NCBI GenBank assembly: GCA_019649035.1 | Contig: BMAT01000451.1 | Span: 97,634 to 138,042, forward strand | Length of the DNA: 40,409 bases | From: Elysia marginata | Taxonomy: Eukaryota; Mollusca; Gastropoda; Plakobranchidae | Reading direction: 5' to 3' | Shown here: piece after piece, positions 1 to 10,850 of the stretch | Position numbering within the stretch: position 1 is the stretch's first letter | How the letters are laid out: every line of letters begins with the position of its first letter | The notes under the pieces: generated by a model | What the model was told of the DNA's origin: nothing | What the model saw: the letters and a program-made list of their open reading frames with translations, nothing else | The model's database searches: none | Made by a program: the position numbers and the translations under genes

Positions 1-15
1 ACTACTACTACTACT
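1..15. repeat. (ACT)n at window start
   Basis: Five ACT units, probably the end of a longer array cut by the window edge. Bases 16-455 are otherwise AT-rich intron of the MGAT4-like gene with no exon seen. Confidence 0.8.
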
Positions 16-455
16 CGACAACTACTGCTGCTGTTGCTGCGTATCGCAGCTTTACAGTTATACGGTCAGTAGTTACTGTAGTTATCGTAGACTAAAAATA
101 GCATTCGTTTGGGAAACTGATAGAATAAAATCCAAAAATATTTCAATGGCCAGCGCTTCGCCAGTGCTTCTTAGAAGCGCAGTAATGATCTTATTAATAG
201 AGACCTTTAGCACACGCACCGTGTCTCACTACGCGTACGTGAAAATCTGGAAAGCAGATTGAGAAACTGTAAAAATAATGAAACCAGTTTCTAAAAATAG
301 ACCCACAGACGTTCGCGTCATACTCACGCGTTGCTGCTTAAAGTCTGTAATATCAATATAAAACTACGCGTAATACTAACAAAAGGCCGTCAATATTATC
401 TTTTGTGTACACAATTTGTTTTAAATACATGTTTTCTTTCATGTGGACGTTCCAG

Positions 456-563
456 GCCAAGTGCTTGTACAAGATCAGGAGTGTTTCTCGCCCTATAAGA
501 CCTTCTCTGTTCCAGCACCTTGGGGTCAGGTCATCATTGCTAGGAAAAGTCAATAAACTTAAG
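456..563 (+). CDS. MGAT4: MGAT4-like exon A (end of catalytic region)
   Basis: This 36-codon exon lies between a TTCCAG acceptor (ending 455) and an AAG/GTAATT donor (564). It begins AKCLYKIRSV and ends with the LFQH...SSL.GK..KLK motif typical of GnT-IV enzymes. Both ends are phase 0. No earlier exon of the gene is visible in bases 1-455, so this is an internal exon. Confidence 0.85.
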
Positions 564-3500
564 GTAATTTCTTTTTTAGTTTTGGTTGGTTTACATGTGC
601 CACGTGGAACAATAGACTGCAGGAAAATGTAGCTTGCATGCATTACCCAGTTAGGGGATATAGTTATGCAACCCCTACTTTTTGACGAAATGAAGGTTAA
701 ATCTAGTCAATCACCTCCCTCCTTTGAACAAAAAGAGTAATCTAACAGGAAAAGATATATCCATTTTGGTATTTTTTTGTCCTTCTTTGACGTGCGAAGA
801 AAAGGAATTGTTCCTTACTGTGTTTTTTTTTGGTATCTATTGTTGTTTGTGTAAAAAAAAGCAGATGAAAATAATGGAAAAGAGGTTACATACAAGGCAA
901 TGTATGAAGTTAATGCAAATGTTCAGATTTGAAAGAATAGATCGTCATAACCCTCACCCCCTACCCACTCACTTGTAAAGAAAATTAAGTCATTTAACCA
1001 CGTAAGGACCTGTGTGCTCATTTGGCTATCATGACATTATTTTTTTGCATTTGGATGGTCAATCTTAAATTCACAAAAAAGAGGTCCCTGTGCCACGGCT
1101 ATATCAAATGCTCCTACTTCTGTTTTAACAAAGATGTTTGAAACCTTAAGGTTAATTTTCAAGGAAACTGATAACCCCACCTTGACACCTTTTGCACTGT
1201 GACCAACGAATGGGATACTGAGAAAAAGGACTCAACTCTTCGATATTCCTTTGGTTTTAAAACTGAAGCCTTCATACTAAAATTTTATGTTCTGAGGCTA
1301 ACACACTTTCATTTAATCTAATATAATATGCTTTATTATTACCCCCACCAGAGTAATCAAATGTCTCTCAAGTTTGTACAATTATTTTCGCATCCAGTGA
1401 GAATAAGTCAGATGTTGGATATTTTGCTTCGAGAAAACGACTTTAACAAGTACAAAATTTAATGTATATAATTTCAGGCATGTCTGGAAGCTAGAGAGTT
1501 TCTTGTTCAAAGTACCAACTTTTTGCGGTGCTAGAATTTCAACATCCGACTCATTTCGACTGGTTGCGAGACAATTACTGTATACATTGCATATTAAAAC
1601 AAAACCTGCTATTCGTTCTAGGACAAACACTTTACACACGTGAATAACGGCTCGAGCTACATGATCAGCAACCCACCAGTGGCTAACATCTACACATCCC
1701 TAACCACGTATGCCAATGACATCTATGATGCCTACACTGGGGATAAGATCTACTGGGCTACTGTGGCGAAAGACGGCGACACCATCGAGTTTATGTACAA
1801 CCCGCCTGTATCACTAGAAAAGTAAGGAAATGGAATAGAAAAGTAGTTTGCCTTTTATTATTATTATAAATTATTATTTTTATTGTTATTACTATTATTA
1901 TCATTGTTATTATTGTTATTATTATTACTATTATTATCATTGTTATCATCATCATCATTGTTATTGCTCTTCTTCTTCTTCTTCTTCATATTATTACTTT
2001 TACGATTATTATTATTATTATTATTATTATTACTAGCCAATCTTCCACCTCTACGAAAAGTGAAAATGAACTGTTATAAACCAATGGAAAACTATGAGTC
2101 TAAAAACGCAAGCGTAGAGGTTAAAGAAAAGACAAACTTAATGACGTTGTGTTACTAGACCTTTCAAAATGTTGATAGCTTAGAAATGCCGAGACCGAGA
2201 TCTACATGTATTTTTAGATCTATGTGTAGATTAGAGTAAATAATGTTTAGATCTAAATGTATTTTCATTTTATTATGTGTATAATTTAGCCGATAGTTAC
2301 TTTTTTTTTAGCTATTTTTATGTTAAAGAATTTTCATATAAAAACGAGAGCTATTGCGATCAATTTTGCAAAATCTTAAACACAAAGACTTTTTAAACAA
2401 GACCTCACTTCGGTGTTCTGGAATGGCAAGTTTTTAACTTTTTTTTTTGCCAGCGCGCCCTTCTATAACACACTGCGGAAACAACCTGCTGTATTGGACA
2501 TACTATCTAGCTTTTATCATGGCAAGCAGAGGAATCTTAATGTAGCTGGTGATTTTAAATTTCGAAAAAGGTCTCCCAGACCTTATGTGAAAAAACATAT
2601 GCCTATGCAAGAAGTGTCTGAAGTCCTTAAAACATATCTGATTGAAGCTTACATCCAAGAAAAAGAGAATAAGAGTTTTGACCTTAGCTCCATTTGATAA
2701 AATTACTTGTTTTAGTTTATATTGTAGTGATCATTATTTTTTTACTTATAATACTTTACTTTATTATTGTTGTTTAAATAATACAACAACGATTTTTTTA
2801 CACATAGCTGCTTTATATTTTTATGTTGTTGCTTTCATTTTTATTTGGTGTTCATACTATTATAGTTTTTTTCATTGCGTGACCTGTACAAACGCATTCA
2901 CGCCATACCCTGACTGGAAGTAATATATATATCACTTTTACATGTAAGACCTACATGAAGATTTTTTTTTTATTTCGCTTTTGGCATTTTATAAGCGACC
3001 AATTCAAATAGGCTCTTGGCAAAGTGAGGTGTCAGGTTTTCTTTCTTTTTTTTTAAAGTTACATTTTTCTATGATGGATATTCCATTTTTAAATTTGTTC
3101 ACGAAGCTTCAACGAATGAAGAAGAATACAATGATTTTGAATTGCAAAGTTTCCTCAAATTCAGATTCGTAAGTTATTTTACGTGAGTTTCAGCCAGGAA
3201 AGGAACTTTAAAAATATTACCTTTATATACGAAAACAAGAGATTTATAGCGTTAGGTTTCTTTTCTCATGTTAATGATTAAGATCTTGCTAAAGGGGTTT
3301 ACATAACAAAAAAAAAATAAAACGAGCCAGGAGAGCTAAGAGTCTAGGAACATGGCCACCATCCCACAACACACAGACCGAATAACACGCAAATCAATTA
3401 TAAACAATCTTAATGCTAGATTTAAATCTATCAACAAATTGTAAGCCATCTCAATGCTAGATCCATATCAATCAACGAATTGTAAATAATCTCATGCAAG

Positions 3501-4097
3501 GTTCAAATCTATCGAACAATATTAATTCAGCTCATACAAGGTTCAAAATGTTTAACCAATTTTAAGTCATCTAAAAAACTAGATCTAGATTCAAATCTGT
3601 GTATTAATTGTTAGCAATCTAAAATTATAGTGCAATTACACGTGGGAGTTTCCCTCATATTTTATTATATGAATGAATATTTTCACTCCTCATTCCCATC
3701 GTTTTGTTCCAGATTTCTCGTGATCACTGGGGACGACAAGCATAAATCAGATATTCTCACCAACGCTGTTGTGGAAGTTCTGCCGGCGAGTCGACTCTCG
3801 CGGCCCCAGACTGGAGAGGTAAAACCAGCAGGAGAGATGCCTTCCAAACATGCCCTTCACCAGAAATCATGGCTGGAGCGCTCCAACACGATACCAGAGA
3901 TCAGGAACTGGGTCAAGTCGGCCGACCAGTGCGAGGCGGCGTTCGTCCAGGTCGGCAAGTTTGACGCCGCAGGGCGGGCGGACGTTAATTTGCGGTTGGA
4001 AGACGGACTATGGCCTGTATGGAGTATACGAATCAGGGTCTTAGCGACCTCCAAGACGTGGCTTATAGTGAAAAAGGTGAGAAATGTTTCCGATTAG
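456..4097 (+). CDS. MGAT4: MGAT4-like N-acetylglucosaminyltransferase, 3' exons (partial gene)
   Basis: Three exons (456-563, 1622-1821, 3713-4097) join in phase and read as the C-terminal part of an alpha-1,3-mannosyl-glycoprotein 4-beta-N-acetylglucosaminyltransferase (GnT-IV, GT54). This Golgi type II membrane enzyme adds the beta-1,4 GlcNAc branch to N-glycan cores. Family-like stretches seen are LFQHLGVRSSLLGKVNKLK at the end of the catalytic part, then NPPVANIYTSL and NAVVEVLP in the C-terminal domain, which in vertebrate GnT-IVa is described as a lectin-type module. The N-terminal membrane anchor and most of the catalytic domain lie upstream of the window. Junction phases are 0, then 2. 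Translation stops at TAG 4095-4097, twelve codons after the conserved Trp, close to the usual end of the family. A GTGAGA at 4077 could be a donor to a further exon, but none was found. Which MGAT4 paralogue this is cannot be told. Confidence 0.85.
564..1621 (+). other. MGAT4 intron
   Basis: A GT...AG intron of AT-rich sequence. Open frames on either strand are short and I see no element in it. Confidence 0.8.
1622..1821 (+). CDS. MGAT4: MGAT4-like exon B (start of C-terminal domain)
   Basis: The exon starts after a TTCTAG acceptor, reads DKHFTH then NPPVANIYTSL, and ends at GAAA/GTAAGG with two bases of the next codon. It aligns by eye with the NPPA...TSL...F.W...GD segment that opens the C-terminal domain of GnT-IV proteins. 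Its GC content is clearly higher than that of the introns on both sides. Confidence 0.85.
1853..2034. repeat. Compound (ATT)n/(ATC)n/(TCT)n microsatellite
   Basis: Mostly TTA/TTG/TCA triplets with a (TTC)n core near 1970-1986, directly after the donor of MGAT4 exon B. Confidence 0.9.
2454..2697 (+). CDS. Possible alternative terminal exon or nested exon in MGAT4 intron
   Basis: A strong acceptor (a T-run followed by GCCAG, ending 2453) is followed by an open frame of 80 codons to TGA 2695-2697. One leading base would complete the split codon left by the donor at 1821, so splicing from exon B is in frame. The reading is protein-like: NTLRKQPAVLDILSSF near the start, a basic middle (FKFRKRSPRPYVKK) and a charged, probably helical end (EAYIQEKENKSFDL). 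I recognise no family, and it does not resemble the C-terminal domain of GnT-IV. It may be an alternative 3' exon, an exon of a nested gene, or the remains of an inserted element. Confidence 0.35.
3404..3625. repeat. Degenerate tandem repeat, unit about 40-50 bp
   Basis: Five loosely similar blocks carry TAGATTCAAATCTATC-like and AATTGTAAGCCATCT-like segments, in the MGAT4 intron just before its last exon. It looks like an old, decayed minisatellite. Confidence 0.6.
3713..4097 (+). CDS. MGAT4: MGAT4-like terminal exon (end of C-terminal domain)
   Basis: The exon follows TTTTGTTCCAG and begins with the base that completes the split Lys codon. It encodes FLVITGDDKHKSDILTNAV, a long charged insert, then FVQVGKFDAAG and a strand ending in KTWLIVKK. 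This is the order seen at the end of GnT-IV proteins. The stop is TAG at 4095-4097. The insert between the VEVLP and FVQVG motifs, about 55 residues and rich in basic residues, was not compared with homologues. Confidence 0.82.
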
Positions 4098-7000
4098 AAT
4101 AGCTATTGGGTTTTTTTTGTCAAAAGTTTAGAAGAGCGGTTTTCGTCCTCAATGACAAATTTATTGACATTAATTCAGCCTTTGTAAGTTTTGTTTTCGA
4201 AAAACATACAAAGAGAAATGATTGACAATCTCGGTGTAAAGAAAGAGATTGAAGACATCAAGACAAAAGATGTGTGTTTTGCCTATTAAAGAATTAGCTA
4301 TTTGGTTGCATATTATCAAACAAAACATAGTTTTACGTAAGTTATTGATTTGTATCTGCCGTATCGTCACATAAAAAAAAAGTCTTGTCACAGAACCAAG
4401 TCAGTGAATGTAATAATTGTGATGAATATACCACCAGTATTCGACTAAGATATGTTGCTCGTAAAGCTTTTTTCCCCTTTAATTGAAAAAAGATTACAGA
4501 TTTTTTTTCTAACGTTTTGAACAGCTCCATTAACTTTTGGGGAAGGATAACTGTCTTGTTTATATTTTTGGAATTCTTCTTTCAAAGCATATTTTTTTAA
4601 AAAGTCTATTTTTAGATTTAAGCCTTTGAAAAAGTATAGAGGAATGGCAAAAGTTTTGAAATCATTTCCCAATTTCAAAAGCAAAAATATGACGCGAAAT
4701 ACAAACTTATGTTCCCTGTTTTCTTTTCTTTCTGCCTTAACCAGGTGGCAATTAAAGCCCAGAACCAGGTGTGACCAGGCATTAACCTCCCCGTCATCAA
4801 GACAAGGCTGTGATATTATCATAATTGATGCAATGTCTTTGACCACCAAACACTTATAACTATTATGACCCAGACTGTTAAAAAAACAATCACACAACTG
4901 CCATGACCTGACAAAACCATCCACAAGTCGACAATCAGAATTCTATTCATTGTTTCATACCAAGTGCATTCTCATCTGTATTGTGGCTAGCTTTCATATA
5001 ATTTATACTGTATATGCAGAGAGAGCTTAGACAGAATTTCCGAACAGTCTTGATCTGACTTTTGGTTGTAGAAGACAAAAGTTTATCCGGGTTGAAAGCA
5101 GCATTAGCTATATTCATTTACACATGCCATCATTTGTTATAGACATTTGCATATATGCATATATATTTAAACCAATATTTATGTTTGTTATTGGAGTAAC
5201 AGGACTTAGTGATAAATGACTTTATTTATTGTTTACATGATTAAAGGACGGATGAGTGTAATAATCAGATAGAGAGAATCTAATGCTAACGACGTAAGTG
5301 GCAAGGCACTTTATGATTTATGTAAACTACAGATAGGGTTTTTCCAAAAAAGAATTAAATGAAGGTTCTTTATTCTTTGTAAAATAATAATGATCACCTC
5401 CCTTTTTATTTATCACTAAAGAGGTATCATATTACAAGTTCTGTAGACCCAATATCTCAATTGGCGTCAGTACATACCAAGTTCTTCCTTAAATAATTAT
5501 TGCCTTTCTGTTTGGTTGATTACGTCTTACCTATTGTTTTTAAAGTATCTTGTAGTCCCAGTTGTTTAAAGGGACTAGCCAGTCAAGAAAAGAATTTTTT
5601 TCAGTGGGGAAACACCTTAAACAATGTTAAAATACTTATTATCTTTTAGAGCAGCTACATCGTCCATGATGTATTGAAACCTAATTAAATTTCTTTTTCT
5701 AAAATATTGGTTACAGCGGTAGCGTAGATTTATATATTGTTGGTATTAAAAAAATAGCAAATGATGTGAATTGTAAACTTTGGATAAAATAGTTAATACA
5801 AGAGCAAAGACAACACACAACCGTTCTTGTATTCAACATAATTGGATAAGTTTCCTAAAATTATTCGTTGTTTGTATAGTGATGTCGAATGTATAACTGA
5901 CCGCGTATGACTGACTGAGACGACTATACTTTTTTGCTATTTGTTTTCTTTATACTAACTCGGTGCAATAATAAAAAAACTCTTATCATTTCATTTTTAC
6001 ACGATAATTATACATCCCAACCTGCTTGAAAGTTGTGAATGTTTATATTTTGCATTTTGTCTCCTAAGACCACGGTAAAGTAGGTCTAGAGAACGGCTTA
6101 GTTATCAACATTACATCGATTGAACTTCTATAATTAAAAAACCAAAGACGCCTGATTATTTTGTGTCACTAGGTTTATGCCCACGTGGGAGTAAAATTGT
6201 GCCTTAACATTGACAATGGTTAACCTAGAAGTAAACTGAACTACTTGACCATATTATTTAAAACACTGTTTAACTAATAGACAATTGATGAAAAAACAGA
6301 CAATTTTTTTTTCAGTTACTGTAAATGATATGATCAAAGCGCCAGTGTTTGTAACACCGTATGTTCAGATTACAGTTACTGTCCCATTCTACAGTGACAC
6401 ATCGTATTAGACTGGTATTTTTCTTTGTTATTTGTTTTATTAACTATAATAATTTATCAAATTGTAGCTTACCAGCCCGTGCTTGCTTGTAAATGATGCC
6501 AAAAAAGAGGAAAGATGTTGGACCAACAAAAAAGAAAGTCCTTTGGTCACCAACTTTTTAAAAAGCCAAGTTTTTGTGATGTTTCTACTAGTCTCTTATT
6601 TCTTATTCCGATGACCTATACAGCTGTGATTCTTTGCTTATGTCTTGTAAATAGATCCCGATTGCTTTTTTCGTTGTTAATTAAAATCGTGAATGTTATA
6701 TATTATAAAAGTACTCTATTTCCCATTCCACAAATTGCATTCCATGTTTTAAAATGCAGATGAATTCCATTTAATAATTATTCACTTTAAACCAATTCTT
6801 CCAAAACTGCACCACAATACTGTAATATGAACTTTGTTTATCTGAGTGCACACAACAAATAATTAAATAAGTGAAAGGAGTCTGTGAGAATCGGCCTTTA
6901 AAGCTCTTTATTGGTATTCTTGTCTTCTATTCCGTATTTGAGCTAAGATTTAGAGTTATCGCAAACTTAGATATTTCCATATTTTGCAAGAATAGCATTT

Positions 7001-9805
7001 ATCGTTTTTTATATTGAATATGAACAAAAAACATGCTTGTACAGCACTAAATATTCTGATTCTTTAAGTCAAAATTCTATCAAACCGATATTTTTTCTCA
7101 TGTAAATATCAACTTATTTTTTTAAGCGAATCAGCAATTACTTTAAAGATCTATTCTTAATCCTAGGGGTTTCAAATATTTTTACTCTTACTCAATAACT
7201 TGCCAGGCATTTTTGGCGTATCATATGCGGTAAAATATTTTGAAGCCTGAAGTTTGTTATCTTTTATGACGAGCTGACCAACCTACTTCAACACATTTTC
7301 TTTGACAGGACTACAGTTTTTAAGCTTCAACAATGCTGTTTGTGAAACCAATCGATCCAACCTAGAAAACGCGTTTATTGCTTACATAATGTACATCAGT
7401 AAAAAACTTGACAACAGCCTATTCCTGTAAACCTTTTCATATAGTAGCATATTAAACACTGAATTTAGTTTTTTAAAAGTTATGAATAATGATTGTGTTA
7501 TGTAAATAATACTTTGAACAGCTTTAACTTTCTGGCCGACCATTCTTGCTTCCATTGTTTTGTACAACAGGTATTAAACCTAAGAGATCGCCAACCCTTA
7601 GTTTTTGTACTTGATCACGGCTTTGTGCCATTCAGCTGCTTGGCATTAAGTGACAACCAGACTGATCTATACTTTGTAACGCAGACGTTTTTTGCATTTA
7701 TAATAATTAAAAAATATTGATTTTCATAACGTTTCTAACCAGTTCATGGTTTAGTACTTTGGTTAGATTTCCTATTACATTGTGGGTTTTTATTCACCAT
7801 TATGCTTTTCCAAAACTAATGATTCTGACTTAAATCTACCTATAGGTGCGGCATTGTGTATCAAAAGTGTTTTTAATAGCGTTTCATTTATGATTCGTTG
7901 TATTTTTTTCTATCGAGCATCATAGAGCAATGCACAAGATACAAGAGAGAATGCGAAAGAGGTCGTTTTTCCCAAGTTGTGACAGAGATTTAGGTCAAAA
8001 CTATATTTTTTAAATTCTCTCCATCTCTTTTTTTATTTGGAAAAGGAAATCTTGAACAATCTTTTTTTCATGATTTCATAATATATATAATATACAAGGA
8101 ATATTATACCATAAAAATATAATATTATACAAACCATCAGCACCACAATTACTTCCACAACTAGCATCTTGAGCATTAACATTAGTTGCCGTCCTCTTTT
8201 TTTATCTGCCTCTTACAATTTTCCAATTGCCTAGTCCACTAGAACCTAATGATTTAAAGCAATTATTTCAACGACATCAGTGTTTACCTGCAAAGCCATA
8301 ACCATAGAAAGCCAACTTTCGTTTTATTGACCTCATTTTTTATTCGCGTATAGCCAAGAAGTTGCGAAAACACCCAATTTTCTTAAACGAAAAGTACCGT
8401 CCTTTAAAACGTGCCTTTTAAAGTCTTTGTTTTACAAAGTAATGCTTTGATTTGATACTTAAATAACTGCACTGTTGTAGCTGTCGCCTTTGCCAGGTGG
8501 TTTCGCTTTCACATTCTAAAATTTCTCGTGAGTTAGGGTTTGAAACCCAAAATACTCTCGATATAATGAAGAAAGGTTAGGCCAGAACACACCTATTTCT
8601 CGAGTCAATTCTCCTCTTATTACTTTTACATGATCTGCCCTCAATGAGTGTCATGGCATTGTTGATTTGTTTCGTCACCTGTCAACCTTAGTATTGTCAT
8701 TCCGGCATTACTTTTATGAAGCTTTGAACAAATTTGCTTGAAATATTTAGAGAAAAAAAAATTCTGCTCATTTTCCTGAAGACATATATTTTTTTTTACT
8801 TCGGGTTTCCATGCGCATCTCTTTACATGCATGCCTTTTGAGATTCTAGCATCTGAAAACAACACGTGAGAGAGCGAGAGCTTAGAGTAGGAGTGCAGAG
8901 GGGTTTGGCCTATGTAGTGAAAAATCATTCTTTGCAGCAAAAGCCCCCAAGGAAGCCACAATAAAGCTTGGCATCTGTAGGACTGCTTTTTGCTTTGTGT
9001 GCTCCTGAATAAACATATTAGAATGAAAAAATTTAGGATTATACAGGATTATACACTTCATACATTCCTTGCCATCTTTATTTTTTGCCTTTCGGTTGAG
9101 AATCACAGTGTAATTGTTTGCGCTTGAACATGAATATAAGGTCCTGCCAGCGCCACAATTAAATTGTATCGTTTTCTTCATCCTCAACATGCATTTTTCT
9201 CTATCCTTAACCAAAACTTTTTAATTTTCTTCGTTCATTCTGTCGCTTCTTGCATTTTGTTTCGTTCATACAAAATGATAATAATGTGAATACTCTGTAT
9301 GCATTATATTTTAAAATACTAATAATACTGCCGGGACGAACTTTTTCAATGTAAATGACAAATCAACATGTTTTTTTTCTTTAAAGCGAGATGCTGTTGG
9401 TGGGCACACGTCTCGACTGTTCCAAGGGCTAAATTTTTAAGTAATTTTAACAAACAGTTCACTCGACATGATACAATAAAAATTTATGCTAATGTTAAAT
9501 ATTGTTGAATTTTTTGTTTATTTTATCTTGTATACAAACTGCTTGTATAATGGTTTTTCTATGAAATAAGCTAAGCACACTTTTAACAAAGTACATATTT
9601 TCTGAAAAATTGAGAATATTTTCGAGGTCGGAGATGCATTAAAAAATTTACTGAATGTTTTAAAGACGGTTGATATAAAAACATCGGATGATTTAATGGC
9701 TTAAATTAATGAACAAGAAAATAGGTTGTGCATAAATATTTTTATCGATCTATCTCAGTTTTGTTTTCAAGAAATGCGGACAAAAGTAAAACTCTTCACG
9801 TATGA
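4098..9805. other. Intergenic stretch after MGAT4
   Basis: AT-rich DNA with no splice-supported exon. It holds one of the dispersed repeat copies (7832) and a minus-strand open frame of 159 codons at 4924-4445 that I do not trust as a gene. An ATTAAA at about 4284 could end the MGAT4 transcript. Confidence 0.6.
7832..8004 (+). repeat. Dispersed repeat, copy 1
   Basis: This shares a diverged alignment with 11644-11841, including GGTGCGG.ATTGTGTATCAAAAGTG, then TTTCCCAA.GTG and AGATTT.GG. It is probably a decayed transposon; the family is not recognised. Confidence 0.6.
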
Positions 9806-10070
9806 GCAGTGGTGCAATCAGCAGGGTAGTTCATCACTATCGGGAGAGGTCCCGGTTTTGATACCCACTGCAGGCAACACTAAAATTTTAATTTGCTCCC
9901 TTGTGCCCATCCAGCACTTATGGTAACTCTTGGGATCTGGCGAAGGTAAAGGCGGCGAGGAAAGCAAAGATTAACCACCTTATCATGCCGTGTGTCTGAA
10001 AAAGAAGGACTCCGCTCCTTGTTCCCTGATGCTCGCTGGGTGTGGAAAACTTAACTTTAGAGCTCTTTAA
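9806..10070 (+). mobile_element. Second tRNA-derived SINE, diverged
   Basis: The head reads GTGGTGCAATCAGCAGGGTAG with a decayed B box (GGTTTTGATACCC, 9854-9866) where GGTTCGATNCCC is expected. The body includes a GATCTGGCGAAGGTAAAGGC stretch and ends near AACTTTAGAGCTCTTT. Head and body differ from the SINE at 31330, so this is a separate family or an older copy. I found no clear flanking duplication. Confidence 0.65.
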
Positions 10071-10424
10071 AAATTTTGTGATGACAAAGGGGCCTTAATG
10101 AAATTTAGTGTTATGCAAAGTAAGTATGACAAATATTCACATTCAAATGCATGGTCTTTAATGCGGCGGTCTAGGTTATAGACCTAACACCTGTATGGAT
10201 GCCGATATTCAAATGATACTAAAAGCATATATGGTCTTAAGTTGGAGGCATTAGAGAAACTCTGATCTTTGTACAATGAAAATGCAAAATAAAAAACCTA
10301 ACGTGACAACTCCTTACCTGACTCAGTTTTTTCATTTGGAATAACTGATACAACCTTTTATAAAGTAAACATTTTTGTGTGTAAAATATTAACAACTTTA
10401 GAAACTATGTTGATGGCAATAATC

Positions 10425-10563
10425 NNNNNNNNNNNNNNNNNNNNNNNNNNNNNNNNNNNNNNNNNNNNNNNNNNNNNNNNNNNNNNNNNNNNNNNNNNNN
10501 NNNNNNNNNNNNNNNNNNNNNNNNNNNNNNNNNNNNNNNNNNNNNNNNNNNNNNNNNNNNNNN
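10425..10563. other. Assembly gap (139 N)
   Basis: A run of N followed at once by GGTGGTGGTGATGATGG, so the gap probably hides a GGT/GAT microsatellite. Degenerate GAT repeats continue to about 10850. Confidence 0.95.
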
Positions 10564-10850
10564 GGTGGTGGTGGTGGTGATGATGGTGGTGATAATGATG
10601 ATGATTGAAGAGGACGAAATTGAAGATTATAACCAGGAGAAGGAAAAAAGATAATAATCGGGGCGGTGTTAATGGTCCTAAAAATTGTGATGATGATTAC
10701 GATTCTAATGCTATTACTGCAAAGAGTGGTAGCGAAAATTGTTGAAATAATGTCAAAGGTTATGAAAATAATGATAACTAGGAAGATGAGGATAAGGCCA
10801 ATGATAAATATGGTGATGGTGATAGTGATGATGATGATGCTTATGATAAT
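10564..10850. repeat. (GGT)n/(GAT)n degenerate low-complexity tract
   Basis: GGT units to 10580, then GAT-rich sequence that decays over 270 bases. The Met/Ile-rich and His-rich open frames here are artefacts of the repeat. Confidence 0.8.

Noticed and set aside
7493-7720. Plus-strand frame with a possible acceptor and NLRDRQPLVFVLDHG reading
   Set aside because: No partner exon in phase and no family resemblance.
8641-9214. Two overlapping minus-strand frames of 106 and 110 codons
   Set aside because: No recognisable motif, and the frames conflict with each other; kept only as possible relics.
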